Shown here: piece after piece, positions 49,220-58,810 of the stretch
Position numbering within the stretch: the stretch's first letter is position 1
Layout: every line of letters starts with the position of its first letter
Source of the DNA: Sphingomonas limnosediminicola
GTDB lineage: Bacteria > Pseudomonadota > Alphaproteobacteria > Sphingomonadales > Sphingomonadaceae
Assembly (NCBI RefSeq): GCF_039537965.1
Contig: NZ_BAABBM010000001.1
Location: 248,001 to 312,000, forward strand
Reading direction: 5' to 3'
DNA length: 64,000 nt
Translations under genes and position numbers: made by a program
Notes under the pieces: model-generated
What the model was told of the DNA's origin: nothing
What the model saw: only the letters and a program-made list of their open reading frames with translations
Databases searched by the model: none

Positions 49220-51295
49220 ATGCATAAGATCACTGCCGTCTTGCTGGCCACTAGCGCGCTTGCCGGATGCACAAGCCAGTCTGCGCTGCCGCCAGCCGCG
49301 GTTGCTGCGCCCGCGATGGCCGAAGCAACTGCACCTGAAGCGGCGCCAGCCCCCAAACCGCAATATGGAGCCTACGGCTTCGATGTGACGGGCATGGACC
49401 GGAGCGTGGCTCCGGGCGACAATTTCTACCAATTCTCGAACGGGACCTGGGCCAGGAACACCGCCATTCCCGCCGACAAGTCCAACTACGGCATGTTCAC
49501 CGTGCTCGACGACCTGTCGCGCGAACGTACCCGCACGATAATCGACGAGCAGTCGAAGGATCCGAACAGCCGGATCGGCGCGGCCTACGCAAGCTTCATG
49601 GACGAAGCCGGCGTGGAAGCTAAGGGGCTGACACCGTTCGAGCCGTGGCTTGGCAAGGTTCGCGGGCTGAACAACAAGAAGGGTCTCGCGCCACTTTACG
49701 CCCAGGCAATTAGGCTGGGCATAGGCACGCCGTTCGGTGGCTTCGTGGGACAGGACGACAAGGCACCTGATCAGTACATCCTGCAATTCTTCCAGGCGGG
49801 CCTCGGCATGCCCGACCGCGACTATTATCTGTCGAAGGACGCAAAGCTTGCCGAGACGAAGGCCAAGTACCTCCAGCATGTCACCAACATGCTTCGGCTG
49901 GCTGGCGAGCAGAATCCGGAAGCTCGCGCCCAGGCGATCCTGAACCTCGAAACGGCAATCGCGCAGGCGAGCTGGACCAAGATCGAGAGCCGCGACGCGA
50001 CCAAGACTTACAACAAGCTGACGGTCGCCGAGCTGGCCCGCAAGGCGCCGGGCTTCGACTTCCCCGGCCTTATCCGCGAAAGCGGTGCGCAGGGCGTGAG
50101 CTCGGTTCTCGTTGCTCAGCCCAGCGCCTTCACGAAGATTGCCAGTCTCGTGAACAAGGCGCCGTTGGGAGTGCTGAAGGATCAGCTGCTGGTCCGCTCT
50201 CTCGACGCCTACGCTTCTTATCTTCCGTCGGCGTTCGACAAGGAGAATTTCGCTTTCTACGGCACGACGCTGTCCGGCACGCCGGAGCAGGAAGTGCGGT
50301 GGAAGCGCGCAGTGAACTTCACCGTCGGCGCGCTCGGAGATGACGTCAGCAAGCTTTATGTCGCTCGCTTCTTCCCGCCGGAGACCAAGGCGGCGGCCGA
50401 CCAACTCGTGCATAACGTCATCCAGGCGATGGATCGTCGTATCGACAAGCTTGAGTGGATGAGCCCGGAAACCAAGGTGAAAGCACACGCCAAGCTCGCG
50501 GCCTTCACGCCGAAAATTGGCTATCCGAGCCAGTGGCGCGACATGTCGGGCCTGGTGATCGATCGCAACGACCTGCTCGGCAATGCGATGCGCTCGAACG
50601 AGTTCGATTATGCTTACAATGTCGGCAAGCTCGGCAAGCCAATCTACAAGTGGGAATGGGGCATGACCCCAATGACGATCAACGCCTACGCCAATTTCGG
50701 CATGGTCGAGATCGTCTTCCCGGCCGCGATCCTGCAGCCGCCGTTCTTCGACCCGAACGCCGACCCGGCCGTGAATTACGGCGGTATCGGTGCGGTCATT
50801 GGCCACGAGCTTAGTCACCACTTCGACGACCAGGGCGCCAAATACGACAAGGAAGGCCGCCTGTCCGACTGGTGGACGCCGGCGGACGTGGCGGCGTTCA
50901 ACTCGCGCCTCGACAGGCTCGGCAAGCAATATGACGCTTATGAGCCGCTCCCCGGCTTCCACGTTCAGGGCAAGCTGACGATGGGCGAGAATGTCGCCGA
51001 TCTCGCCGGCCTCACTGTTGCGCACGACGCATATATCGCGTCTCTCGGTGGGAAGGAGCCGCCGGTGATCGACGGCACAACTGCAGATCAGCGCTTCTAC
51101 TTCGGTTGGGCGCAGGTGTGGCGCCGCAACTATCGCGAGCCGAACCTCCGTCAGCGCCTGCTCACTGACGCGCACTCACCCTCCGAGCAGCGCGTGTCGA
51201 CGGTGCGCAACCTCGACCCCTGGTATCCGGCATTCAACGTTCAGCCCGGCCAGAAACTGTACCTCGCACCAGCCGATCGCGTGCGCATCTGGTAG
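49220..51295 (+). CDS. M13-family zinc metallopeptidase, lipoprotein
   Basis: The 691-residue neprilysin-like peptidase has a lipoprotein signal with lipobox LAGC (Cys17) and an Ala/Pro linker. The N-terminal peptidase_M13_N part follows (SVAPGDNFYQFSNGTWARNT), then the catalytic domain with GHELSHHFDDQGAKYD (zinc HELSH) and GENVADLAGL (third zinc ligand). It likely cleaves peptides in the periplasm. The start at 49220 has GGAGGGG at 49207-49213. A second, overlapping long antisense frame here is not considered real. Confidence 0.9.
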   Translation: MHKITAVLLATSALAGCTSQSALPPAAVAAPAMAEATAPEAAPAPKPQYGAYGFDVTGMDRSVAPGDNFYQFSNGTWARNTAIPADKSNYGMFTVLDDLSRERTRTIIDEQSKDPNSRIGAAYASFMDEAGVEAKGLTPFEPWLGKVRGLNNKKGLAPLYAQAIRLGIGTPFGGFVGQDDKAPDQYILQFFQAGLGMPDRDYYLSKDAKLAETKAKYLQHVTNMLRLAGEQNPEARAQAILNLETAIAQASWTKIESRDATKTYNKLTVAELARKAPGFDFPGLIRESGAQGVSSVLVAQPSAFTKIASLVNKAPLGVLKDQLLVRSLDAYASYLPSAFDKENFAFYGTTLSGTPEQEVRWKRAVNFTVGALGDDVSKLYVARFFPPETKAAADQLVHNVIQAMDRRIDKLEWMSPETKVKAHAKLAAFTPKIGYPSQWRDMSGLVIDRNDLLGNAMRSNEFDYAYNVGKLGKPIYKWEWGMTPMTINAYANFGMVEIVFPAAILQPPFFDPNADPAVNYGGIGAVIGHELSHHFDDQGAKYDKEGRLSDWWTPADVAAFNSRLDRLGKQYDAYEPLPGFHVQGKLTMGENVADLAGLTVAHDAYIASLGGKEPPVIDGTTADQRFYFGWAQVWRRNYREPNLRQRLLTDAHSPSEQRVSTVRNLDPWYPAFNVQPGQKLYLAPADRVRIW

Positions 51296-51315
51296 GACGC
51301 TGAACAACTGATAGG

Positions 51316-53709
51316 ATGCGGGGTGTGCTGTACCAGGAACTGCCCCGCATCGAATCCTCGCCGCTGGACGGTTGGAGCCGCTGGCTGGTGCCGGCGGCGA
51401 TCTTCGTCGGTGCGCTTACCGCAGCGGCTTTGCTCGTGTTCGTTGGCCAGCCGCTGTTCGCCGGAGCCGTTGTGCTTGGGGGGCTCGCGGCGGGCGGGTT
51501 CGTGTATCTACGGCCGCCCCCGGACATCAATCTCAGCGAACCTCTGGTGGTCGGACCCGACTTCTCGCTCGTCGGGGCGGCCCTGGGGCTAAGCCGGGAG
51601 CCAACGGCGCTGACGACGGGCGAGGGTTCGCTCCTGATCGTCAACTCCTCCTATCGCGACCGGTTTGGCGGGTCGCAGCCTCCGCTTGAGCTGGGTGCCG
51701 ACGAGCAGGCGAAGCAAGGGCTGGAACTCGCCAAATCCATGGCCTGGCGCGACGGGGCAGGGTGCGTGGCCGGTATCGGCACGCATGCAGGGGTCAGCCC
51801 GGTGGAGGTGGAGCGAGTAGGCGGCCACCGCGAACTCCTGCTTTGGCGTTTCCCTGATCCGTCACCAATTGACCCGCTGACACGCGCAGTTCGCCAGATC
51901 GAAGGTCTCGCCGGTGAGCGGCTGGCCTCGGCGGCGGTGATGGCGGCAATCGTCGACGCCAAAGGCCGCCTGCTAGCGGCCAACAGCCTTTTCCTTGAAC
52001 GCGCCGTCGGCCGACCAATCGGAGAGTCGAACATTCGCTTCGCCGAACTGGTCGACATCGGTGAAGACCAGCGGATGCGGCTCGTCGCGGACGGCGAGGG
52101 TGCGGCGCCCCTTCGTGCGGTCCATCTGCCTGCCAGCGCCGACGGCCACGGCGGGGAAGGTACCTTCCTCCTGTTCGACGCCGCCGACGCCCCGGCGGCG
52201 GCACAGGGGTCGAACCTTCAGGCGCTGCTCGACTTCCTGCCCATTGGTCTCGCGCTGGTCGATCGCGACGGGCGCTTCCTGACCATGAACGAAGCGTTTC
52301 GGCGCGCCGCCGGCGTGTCTGCGTCGACGACACCGGTCTATCCGGGCGATCTCGTCGTCAAGGAAGACAAAGCGGCGGTCGCCGATGCGGTGCGCCGCAA
52401 TGCGCGCGGACCGGCAATGTCGGGGGACCTCGCCGTACGCTTGGCGCGTCAGACTGCCGAGCCCGTCGCCCTGACCATCGCGGGGCTCCGCGGCCTTGGC
52501 GACGCGGCGGTGCTGCTTCTTCTCAAGGACAACAGCGAGGAGGCGAAGCTGAAGCGGCAGGTCGCGCAGGCGACCAAGATGCAGGTTGTGGGTCAGCTCG
52601 CCGGCGGCGTTGCGCACGACTTCAACAATATCCTGACGGCGATCATCGGCCATTGCGACCTGATGCTGATGAGGCACACGCCGGGAGACAGCGATTACGA
52701 CGACATCCAGCAGATCAAGTCGAACTCAAACCGCGCAGCGGGCCTGACGCGCCAGCTCCTCGCTTTCTCGCGCCAGCAAACCCTTCGCCCGCAGGTGCTG
52801 CAGCTTCCGGACGTAGTCTCGGAGGTGTCGCATTTGCTGAAACGCCTGCTTGGGGAGACCGTCGAGCTGGTCGTCAAGCACGGCCGCGCACTCGGCCCTG
52901 TTCGCGCTGATCCGGGTCAGCTGGAACAGGTGATCGTCAACCTCGCCGTAAATGCGCGCGACGCGATGCAGCTTAAGGGCGGCGGCGTGCTGACGATCCA
53001 GACGTATTCGGTGAAGGCGGACCAGGTCGCAGAGCTGGGCTCGGACATCTTGCCTGTCGCCGATTATAGCGCGCTGTCGGTCACCGACACTGGATGCGGC
53101 ATTCCGCCGAACGTGCTCGGCAAGATCTTCGAGCCCTTCTTCACGACCAAGGAAATCGGCAAGGGCACCGGCCTCGGCCTCTCCACCGTTTACGGCATCG
53201 TCAAGCAATCGGGCGGCTTCATATTTGCGGACTCGCGTGTCGACGAAGGGACGCGCTTCGTCATCTATTTGCCTGTTCATCGCGAAGAGGCCGGCGCCGC
53301 CAAGCCTCGCAAAACCGAGAAGGGGAAGCCGAACGAGCTGTGGGGTAGCGGGACCGTGCTGCTGGTGGAGGACGAGCCGATGGTCCGCAGCGTCGCAGAG
53401 CGCGCCCTCACGCGTCACGGTTATCAGGTCATCACCGCCGACAATGGCGAGGACGCGCTGGAGATCCTCGACAAGGGTGAGCCGATCGATCTCCTCATCA
53501 GCGACGTCGTCATGCCCGGCATGGACGGGCCGGCGATGGTCCGCGAGGCGCGCAAGAGCCGTCCGAACCTCAAGGTGCTCTTCATGTCGGGCTATGCAGA
53601 GGAGCAGCTCCGCAAATCGATCGACATCGAGAATGTAAACTTCCTGCCGAAGCCCTTTTCGGTGACCGATCTCGCTGAAGCGGCACGCAATACGCTTGGC
53701 GCCAAATGA
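51316..53709 (+). CDS. cckA: CckA, cell-cycle hybrid histidine kinase
   Basis: The 797-residue protein has two membrane helices (about 24-67), a PAS-like region (about 200-390) and the HisKA domain GQLAGGVAHDFNN (His434) inside LKRQVAQATKMQVV..., a very typical CckA sequence. HATPase_c (VNLAVNARDAM, DTGCGIP, GTGLGLSTV) follows, then a C-terminal receiver (VLLVEDEPMV, SDVVMPGMDG with Asp730, PKPF). CckA drives the CtrA phosphorelay in alphaproteobacteria. The start has only a weak ribosome binding site. Confidence 0.92.
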   Translation: MRGVLYQELPRIESSPLDGWSRWLVPAAIFVGALTAAALLVFVGQPLFAGAVVLGGLAAGGFVYLRPPPDINLSEPLVVGPDFSLVGAALGLSREPTALTTGEGSLLIVNSSYRDRFGGSQPPLELGADEQAKQGLELAKSMAWRDGAGCVAGIGTHAGVSPVEVERVGGHRELLLWRFPDPSPIDPLTRAVRQIEGLAGERLASAAVMAAIVDAKGRLLAANSLFLERAVGRPIGESNIRFAELVDIGEDQRMRLVADGEGAAPLRAVHLPASADGHGGEGTFLLFDAADAPAAAQGSNLQALLDFLPIGLALVDRDGRFLTMNEAFRRAAGVSASTTPVYPGDLVVKEDKAAVADAVRRNARGPAMSGDLAVRLARQTAEPVALTIAGLRGLGDAAVLLLLKDNSEEAKLKRQVAQATKMQVVGQLAGGVAHDFNNILTAIIGHCDLMLMRHTPGDSDYDDIQQIKSNSNRAAGLTRQLLAFSRQQTLRPQVLQLPDVVSEVSHLLKRLLGETVELVVKHGRALGPVRADPGQLEQVIVNLAVNARDAMQLKGGGVLTIQTYSVKADQVAELGSDILPVADYSALSVTDTGCGIPPNVLGKIFEPFFTTKEIGKGTGLGLSTVYGIVKQSGGFIFADSRVDEGTRFVIYLPVHREEAGAAKPRKTEKGKPNELWGSGTVLLVEDEPMVRSVAERALTRHGYQVITADNGEDALEILDKGEPIDLLISDVVMPGMDGPAMVREARKSRPNLKVLFMSGYAEEQLRKSIDIENVNFLPKPFSVTDLAEAARNTLGAK

Positions 53710-53767
53710 CACTGCGGTGAATTAGGTTCTTGCGGATTCGGTGGTGACCCTTATTCGCTAGGAGGCA

Positions 53768-54124
53768 ATGCAGAGCGCGCACTCCATTTTGATCGTCGAG
53801 GATGAGCCGCTCATCGCGATGATGCTCGAAGATTTCCTGGATTCGCTGGGCCACAAGGTCAGCGGCACCTGCGACACCGTTCAATGTGCGCTCGACGAAA
53901 CTGAAAAGGGCGGGTTCGATCTCGCGATCCTCGACGTGAACCTCAAGGGCGAGAACGTCTGGCCGGTGGCGACGAAGCTTCGTGAAAAGAATATTCCGTT
54001 CGTTATCGCAACGGGTGGCCATGTCGACCCGCCGCCGCCCGAGTTCGACAACGCGCCGGTGATCGAGAAGCCTTACACCGTGGATCGTGTCACGCCGGCT
54101 ATCGAGGCAGCCTTCGCGGCTTAG
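53768..54124 (+). CDS. Single-domain response regulator
   Basis: A 118-residue receiver with no output domain: ILIVEDEPLIAMM, phosphoacceptor Asp in LAILDVNLKGENVWP, VIATGG and EKPY. The GENVWPVA variant after the phosphoacceptor is the form often seen in alphaproteobacterial single-domain regulators. AGGAGG (53760-53765) supports the ATG at 53768. It sits 58 nt behind cckA, so it could receive phosphate from CckA or another kinase. Confidence 0.85.
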   Translation: MQSAHSILIVEDEPLIAMMLEDFLDSLGHKVSGTCDTVQCALDETEKGGFDLAILDVNLKGENVWPVATKLREKNIPFVIATGGHVDPPPPEFDNAPVIEKPYTVDRVTPAIEAAFAA

Positions 54125-54177
54125 CCTCAAATTTTTCGCATTCCTCGCCGCCGCCGTCGTCGCAGCCCTTTTTTGCT

Positions 54178-54921
54178 ATGTTCGAACTCCAATCCCATTT
54201 CATCTTCCCCGCGCACGCTGTCGCCAAGGCCGGACCGCTTCCGAAGGGAGCGGAACTGCTTTCCGTTGGTGCTGGAAATGATGAGTCGCTCAAGGGCGTC
54301 TACATTCCGGCTGACGACGCTCCTGCGGCCGAGACTTTGATCCTCGGTTTCGGCGGAAATGCCTGGAACGGCCAAGACGTCGCTGAATATCTTCACGAGC
54401 TTTATCCGGACGATGCGGTCGTTGCCTTCCATTATCGCGGCTACGCGCCGTCGACGGGGCAACCCTCGGCCGAGGCGCTGATCGAGGACGCGCCGCTGGT
54501 CTATGACGCGGCAGTCGAGCGGGTGAAGCCGAAGCGTGTCATCGTCGTCGGCTTCAGCATCGGCAGCGGCGTGGCGGCTACGCTCGCCGGGAAGCGAAAG
54601 ATGGCCGGCGTGATCCTCGTCACACCGTTCGATTCCCTCAAGGCGGTGGCGCAGTCGATGTACCCGTGGCTTCCCATCGGGCACTTCTTCGACCACGAGA
54701 TCGACGCAGTGGGAGCTCTTAAGGGTACCAAGGTCCCTGTCGTCATCATCGCAGCCGAGCGCGACGAGATCGTCCCGGGCGAGCGCACGACGGCACTCGC
54801 GAAAAATGTGCCGAACCTGGTCTTTGAGCGGACGATCCGCGGCGCCGGTCATAATGACATCTACGCGCGGTCCGATTTTCAGGATGCCATGCATGACGCG
54901 GCCGACAAGCTTGAGGCCTAA
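54178..54921 (+). CDS. Alpha/beta hydrolase
   Basis: A 247-residue serine hydrolase-like protein with the oxyanion region LILGFGGNAWNGQD, the nucleophile elbow VVGFSIGSGVAA, the acid in IIAAERDEIVPG and His in GAGHNDIY. No signal peptide is obvious. The substrate is unknown. It begins 53 nt after the response regulator without a clear ribosome binding site and is followed by the clpX promoter region. Confidence 0.82.
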   Translation: MFELQSHFIFPAHAVAKAGPLPKGAELLSVGAGNDESLKGVYIPADDAPAAETLILGFGGNAWNGQDVAEYLHELYPDDAVVAFHYRGYAPSTGQPSAEALIEDAPLVYDAAVERVKPKRVIVVGFSIGSGVAATLAGKRKMAGVILVTPFDSLKAVAQSMYPWLPIGHFFDHEIDAVGALKGTKVPVVIIAAERDEIVPGERTTALAKNVPNLVFERTIRGAGHNDIYARSDFQDAMHDAADKLEA

Positions 54922-55039
54922 ATGCGTCAAGCCGAGAGAGCGGTTCCAAGTCGCCCCTTGCTACCCTGACGTCCCAAATCCATATATTTGAAAGCAAAGG
55001 AGCAATCCCGAAGCGGGAGGCGTTAACGAACCCGCAGAG

Positions 55040-55067
55040 TTGATTGTGCGACAAACTGGGGTAGCAT
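55040..55067 (+). promoter_or_regulatory. Possible sigma-70 promoter for clpX
   Basis: TTGATT (55040-55045), 16 nt, then TAGCAT (55062-55067) approximates a housekeeping promoter about 46 nt ahead of clpX. No clear heat-shock motif is seen. Confidence 0.3.
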
Positions 55068-55112
55068 GCCCCTTATAGGACGGTCGTTCGCGGCCGAGAC
55101 GCAAGGACAAGA

Positions 55113-56381
<1,269 letters not shown>

Positions 56382-56390
56382 GCTTCGCGC

Positions 56391-56978
56391 TTACAGCATC
56401 AGTGGAATGAGGGCGGGGACGTCGCGCACATATTGCGCGTGCTCCTCGCCGAACTGCGCCCGAAGCAGCTTCTCTTCCTCGCGGATGCGGACGAAGGTGC
56501 CTGCCAGGTAAAGCGGAATTGCGAACACGAGCTGTTGCCAGTGGCCCAGCGCCGCGGCGATGCACAGCACGTAAAGCAACAGCGCGAGGTAGATCGGGTG
56601 GCGGACGATCGCGAAGGCGCCGGTTCGCATCAGCTCATGGTCGGAACGCGTGCGGGCTACGAGGCTCCAGTTCTTGCCCATGGTCGATGCCGCCGACAGA
56701 AATAGTGCAATGGCCGTGCCGCCCAGCATCAGAACCAGCATTGTCGAAACGATCGAGTAGGGCGCCCACCAGGGCAGCGAAGGCTTGGTAAAACCAATGC
56801 CTGCCGCGACACAGCCAGCGGACTGAAGCGCGATACCCACGATTGAGAGCCAGCGCCTCTTGCCGCGCTCCGGTTTGTCGATCGAGCGCAGCGCCACCCA
56901 AACGACGCTCGCCACCAGCAAAGCGGTGATGAACCAGAAGGTGCTCAGCTGGATGAAGCTGATCGCGAGCGGCCTCAT
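56391..56978 (-). CDS. Isoprenylcysteine carboxyl methyltransferase-like membrane protein
   Basis: The 195-residue protein has about five membrane helices and the ICMT/PEMT-family C-terminal motif: TGAFAIVRHPIYLALLLY and IREEEKLLRAQFGEEHAQYV, ending DVPALIPLML. Such bacterial proteins probably methylate small or lipid substrates with S-adenosylmethionine; none is known here. It converges with clpX. Confidence 0.83.
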   Translation of the reverse strand: MRPLAISFIQLSTFWFITALLVASVVWVALRSIDKPERGKRRWLSIVGIALQSAGCVAAGIGFTKPSLPWWAPYSIVSTMLVLMLGGTAIALFLSAASTMGKNWSLVARTRSDHELMRTGAFAIVRHPIYLALLLYVLCIAAALGHWQQLVFAIPLYLAGTFVRIREEEKLLRAQFGEEHAQYVRDVPALIPLML

Positions 56979-57022
56979 GACCGCGCATTTATTACCGGTG
57001 TGTTAACGTGTCAATACACCAG

Positions 57023-58435
57023 TTAGAAGCCGCGAACCGCGGCCGTCAGCTGTGACCCGTAGCGCTCCATAAGATGCTGGTCGCGGCCGTAAGGGTCGGC
57101 TCGGAATACAACCCCGTCGGCCATTGCGGCCACGGTCAAATAGGTCATGTAAACCGGCACCTGCCTCGGAAGGTTGACCTCTTCCTCGATCTTCGGATTG
57201 TGGCCTTTTGGCACGGCGCCGTTGAACAGCCAGGCTGCGAAGCGCTTGTAATCTTCGACGCGGACGCAGCCGTTGCTGATCCACAGCTCATTCTTCGTGA
57301 AATGCTCTTTCTCCGGCGAATCATGGAGATAGATGCCGAAGTAATTGGGCAGCATGAACTTCATCATACCCATCGAGTTCGCCGGACTGGGCAAGCGGCG
57401 AAGGCGCACATCGGCTCGGCCATCCACCACCGCCTGCCAGTCGACCGTCTCCGGGTCGATGATCTTCGCGTCCGGCGTGTAATCCGTAAGCACCTGATAC
57501 TCGCGGTCGGTCAGATATTTGATTCCCTGCGCAACCACGCGCGGGCCAATGAGGTTGCGCGCGAGCTCCGGCGGGACGTTCCAGTATGGATTGACGCTCG
57601 CATATTTGATGTAGGCGGCCATCATCGGGGTCGCGGTCTCGGCCTTGCCGACGACAACCTTCATCTCGTCGACCTTTCGATTGTTCTCCCACAGCGACAG
57701 GCGCGCGCCGCCGGCGTCGACCACGGCATATTTGCTCTGCTCGCCGGGCGCGGGGAGGCGCTTGGCGCGCTCCATGTTGATCATGATCAGCTGCTCATAA
57801 TATTGAGCGCCGCGATTCAGCGCGTCGATCGTCCCGGCGCCTGCGATGCCGTCCGCCTTGATTGCGTGGACTCCCTGAAATTCCTTCACTTTCCCGGCCA
57901 GCGCAGCGTCATACTTGTCGCCTGCAGCAAGGCCGAGGCGATTGCGGAGCATGGCCACGTGCTCACCGGTCGATCCTGGCTTGAGCGTCGGACCGTTCGG
58001 GATCGTCACCTGCGGCAAATTGCCCCAGGTCTGGCGATACCTAACCAAACCGCGGCGAAGGTCGGTGTAAATTGGATTGACCGCCATGAAGAGGTCGACC
58101 GGCGCGCCGCTCCATGCGTCGAACGAAATGTCGTGGAACATGCTTTGGTCCTGCACGGCGTGTGGCACCAGTTCCTGGTCGACATAGATCATGTCGACGC
58201 CCTGTTCGATGGCGGGAGGCAGGTCGATCGGCTCAAGCGCTGCCGATTGCCCGGAGCGAGCTGCTGGCGATTGCCACGGCTGCTGCTGATTTACAGGCGC
58301 GGGCTGCGCCATCCAGGGCTCGGCGACTGCTGCTGGCGGCTGCGGGGGCACTGGCCTGGGGGCGGGCCAGTTCGCCTGCGCCATGACAACGGCAGGAACG
58401 GCAAGCGCGCTGAGCGCGAGAAGGGATGGGCGCAT
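57023..58435 (-). CDS. Periplasmic L,D-transpeptidase, YcbB-type
   Basis: The 470-residue protein has a signal peptide (MRPSLLALSALAVPAVVMAQ), a Pro/Gln-rich linker and a YcbB-like scaffold. A peptidoglycan-binding repeat (GEHVAMLRNRLGLAAGDKYD) precedes the YkuD domain with the catalytic Cys in LWISNGCVRVEDY and HDSPEKEHF upstream. The residue before Gly-Cys is Asn (SNGC), not the His of small Ldt enzymes, consistent with the YcbB group. It makes 3-3 peptidoglycan crosslinks. ATG 58435 is preferred to GTG 58441. Confidence 0.85.
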   Translation of the reverse strand: MRPSLLALSALAVPAVVMAQANWPAPRPVPPQPPAAVAEPWMAQPAPVNQQQPWQSPAARSGQSAALEPIDLPPAIEQGVDMIYVDQELVPHAVQDQSMFHDISFDAWSGAPVDLFMAVNPIYTDLRRGLVRYRQTWGNLPQVTIPNGPTLKPGSTGEHVAMLRNRLGLAAGDKYDAALAGKVKEFQGVHAIKADGIAGAGTIDALNRGAQYYEQLIMINMERAKRLPAPGEQSKYAVVDAGGARLSLWENNRKVDEMKVVVGKAETATPMMAAYIKYASVNPYWNVPPELARNLIGPRVVAQGIKYLTDREYQVLTDYTPDAKIIDPETVDWQAVVDGRADVRLRRLPSPANSMGMMKFMLPNYFGIYLHDSPEKEHFTKNELWISNGCVRVEDYKRFAAWLFNGAVPKGHNPKIEEEVNLPRQVPVYMTYLTVAAMADGVVFRADPYGRDQHLMERYGSQLTAAVRGF

Positions 58436-58504
58436 TTTCACAGCGCCATAATTAGAGGAGAAAACTGAACCGTTACAGAATCTTCCGTTAAGGTCCGTCG
58501 CGAT

Positions 58505-58717
58505 TCATTCACCTTCCAGCGGCAAACTATCTTTTTCGGCACTCGATGCGCCGAGCTTTTCAGCGATGCGATCGACTTCTTCATCGCTCGGCGCCTCGGG
58601 CAATTCCTCGCCGGGGGCGAGCGCCTCATCGGGGATACCGGGACCGGTGCCCGCAATGGTTTCGTTCAATGGCCGGTTGTTCGGCCCGGTGCTGATCTTT
58701 TCTCTGTCGTCAGCCAT
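58505..58717 (-). CDS. Small acidic hypothetical protein
   Basis: A 70-residue, very acidic protein (MADDREKISTGPNNRPLNET start, then Pro/Glu-rich with EALAPGEELPEAPSDEEVD). AGGAGGCAGG precedes the ATG at 58717, a strong ribosome binding site. No domain is recognised. It lies divergent from lon across 93 nt. Confidence 0.6.
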   Translation of the reverse strand: MADDREKISTGPNNRPLNETIAGTGPGIPDEALAPGEELPEAPSDEEVDRIAEKLGASSAEKDSLPLEGE

Positions 58718-58810
58718 GATCCTGCCTCCTAGGTTCTAGAGCGAGCAGTTCACCCTTATTGTTGCGCTGCCTTTGTTGCGCGGAACGAGGGCGCCGCCCA
58801 TATACTCCTT

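Noticed and set aside
49184..51175. 663-codon open frame antisense to the M13 peptidase gene
   Set aside because: It lies wholly opposite a gene with clear zinc motifs and a ribosome binding site. Long antisense frames are expected in GC-rich genes, and its product shows no recognisable domain.
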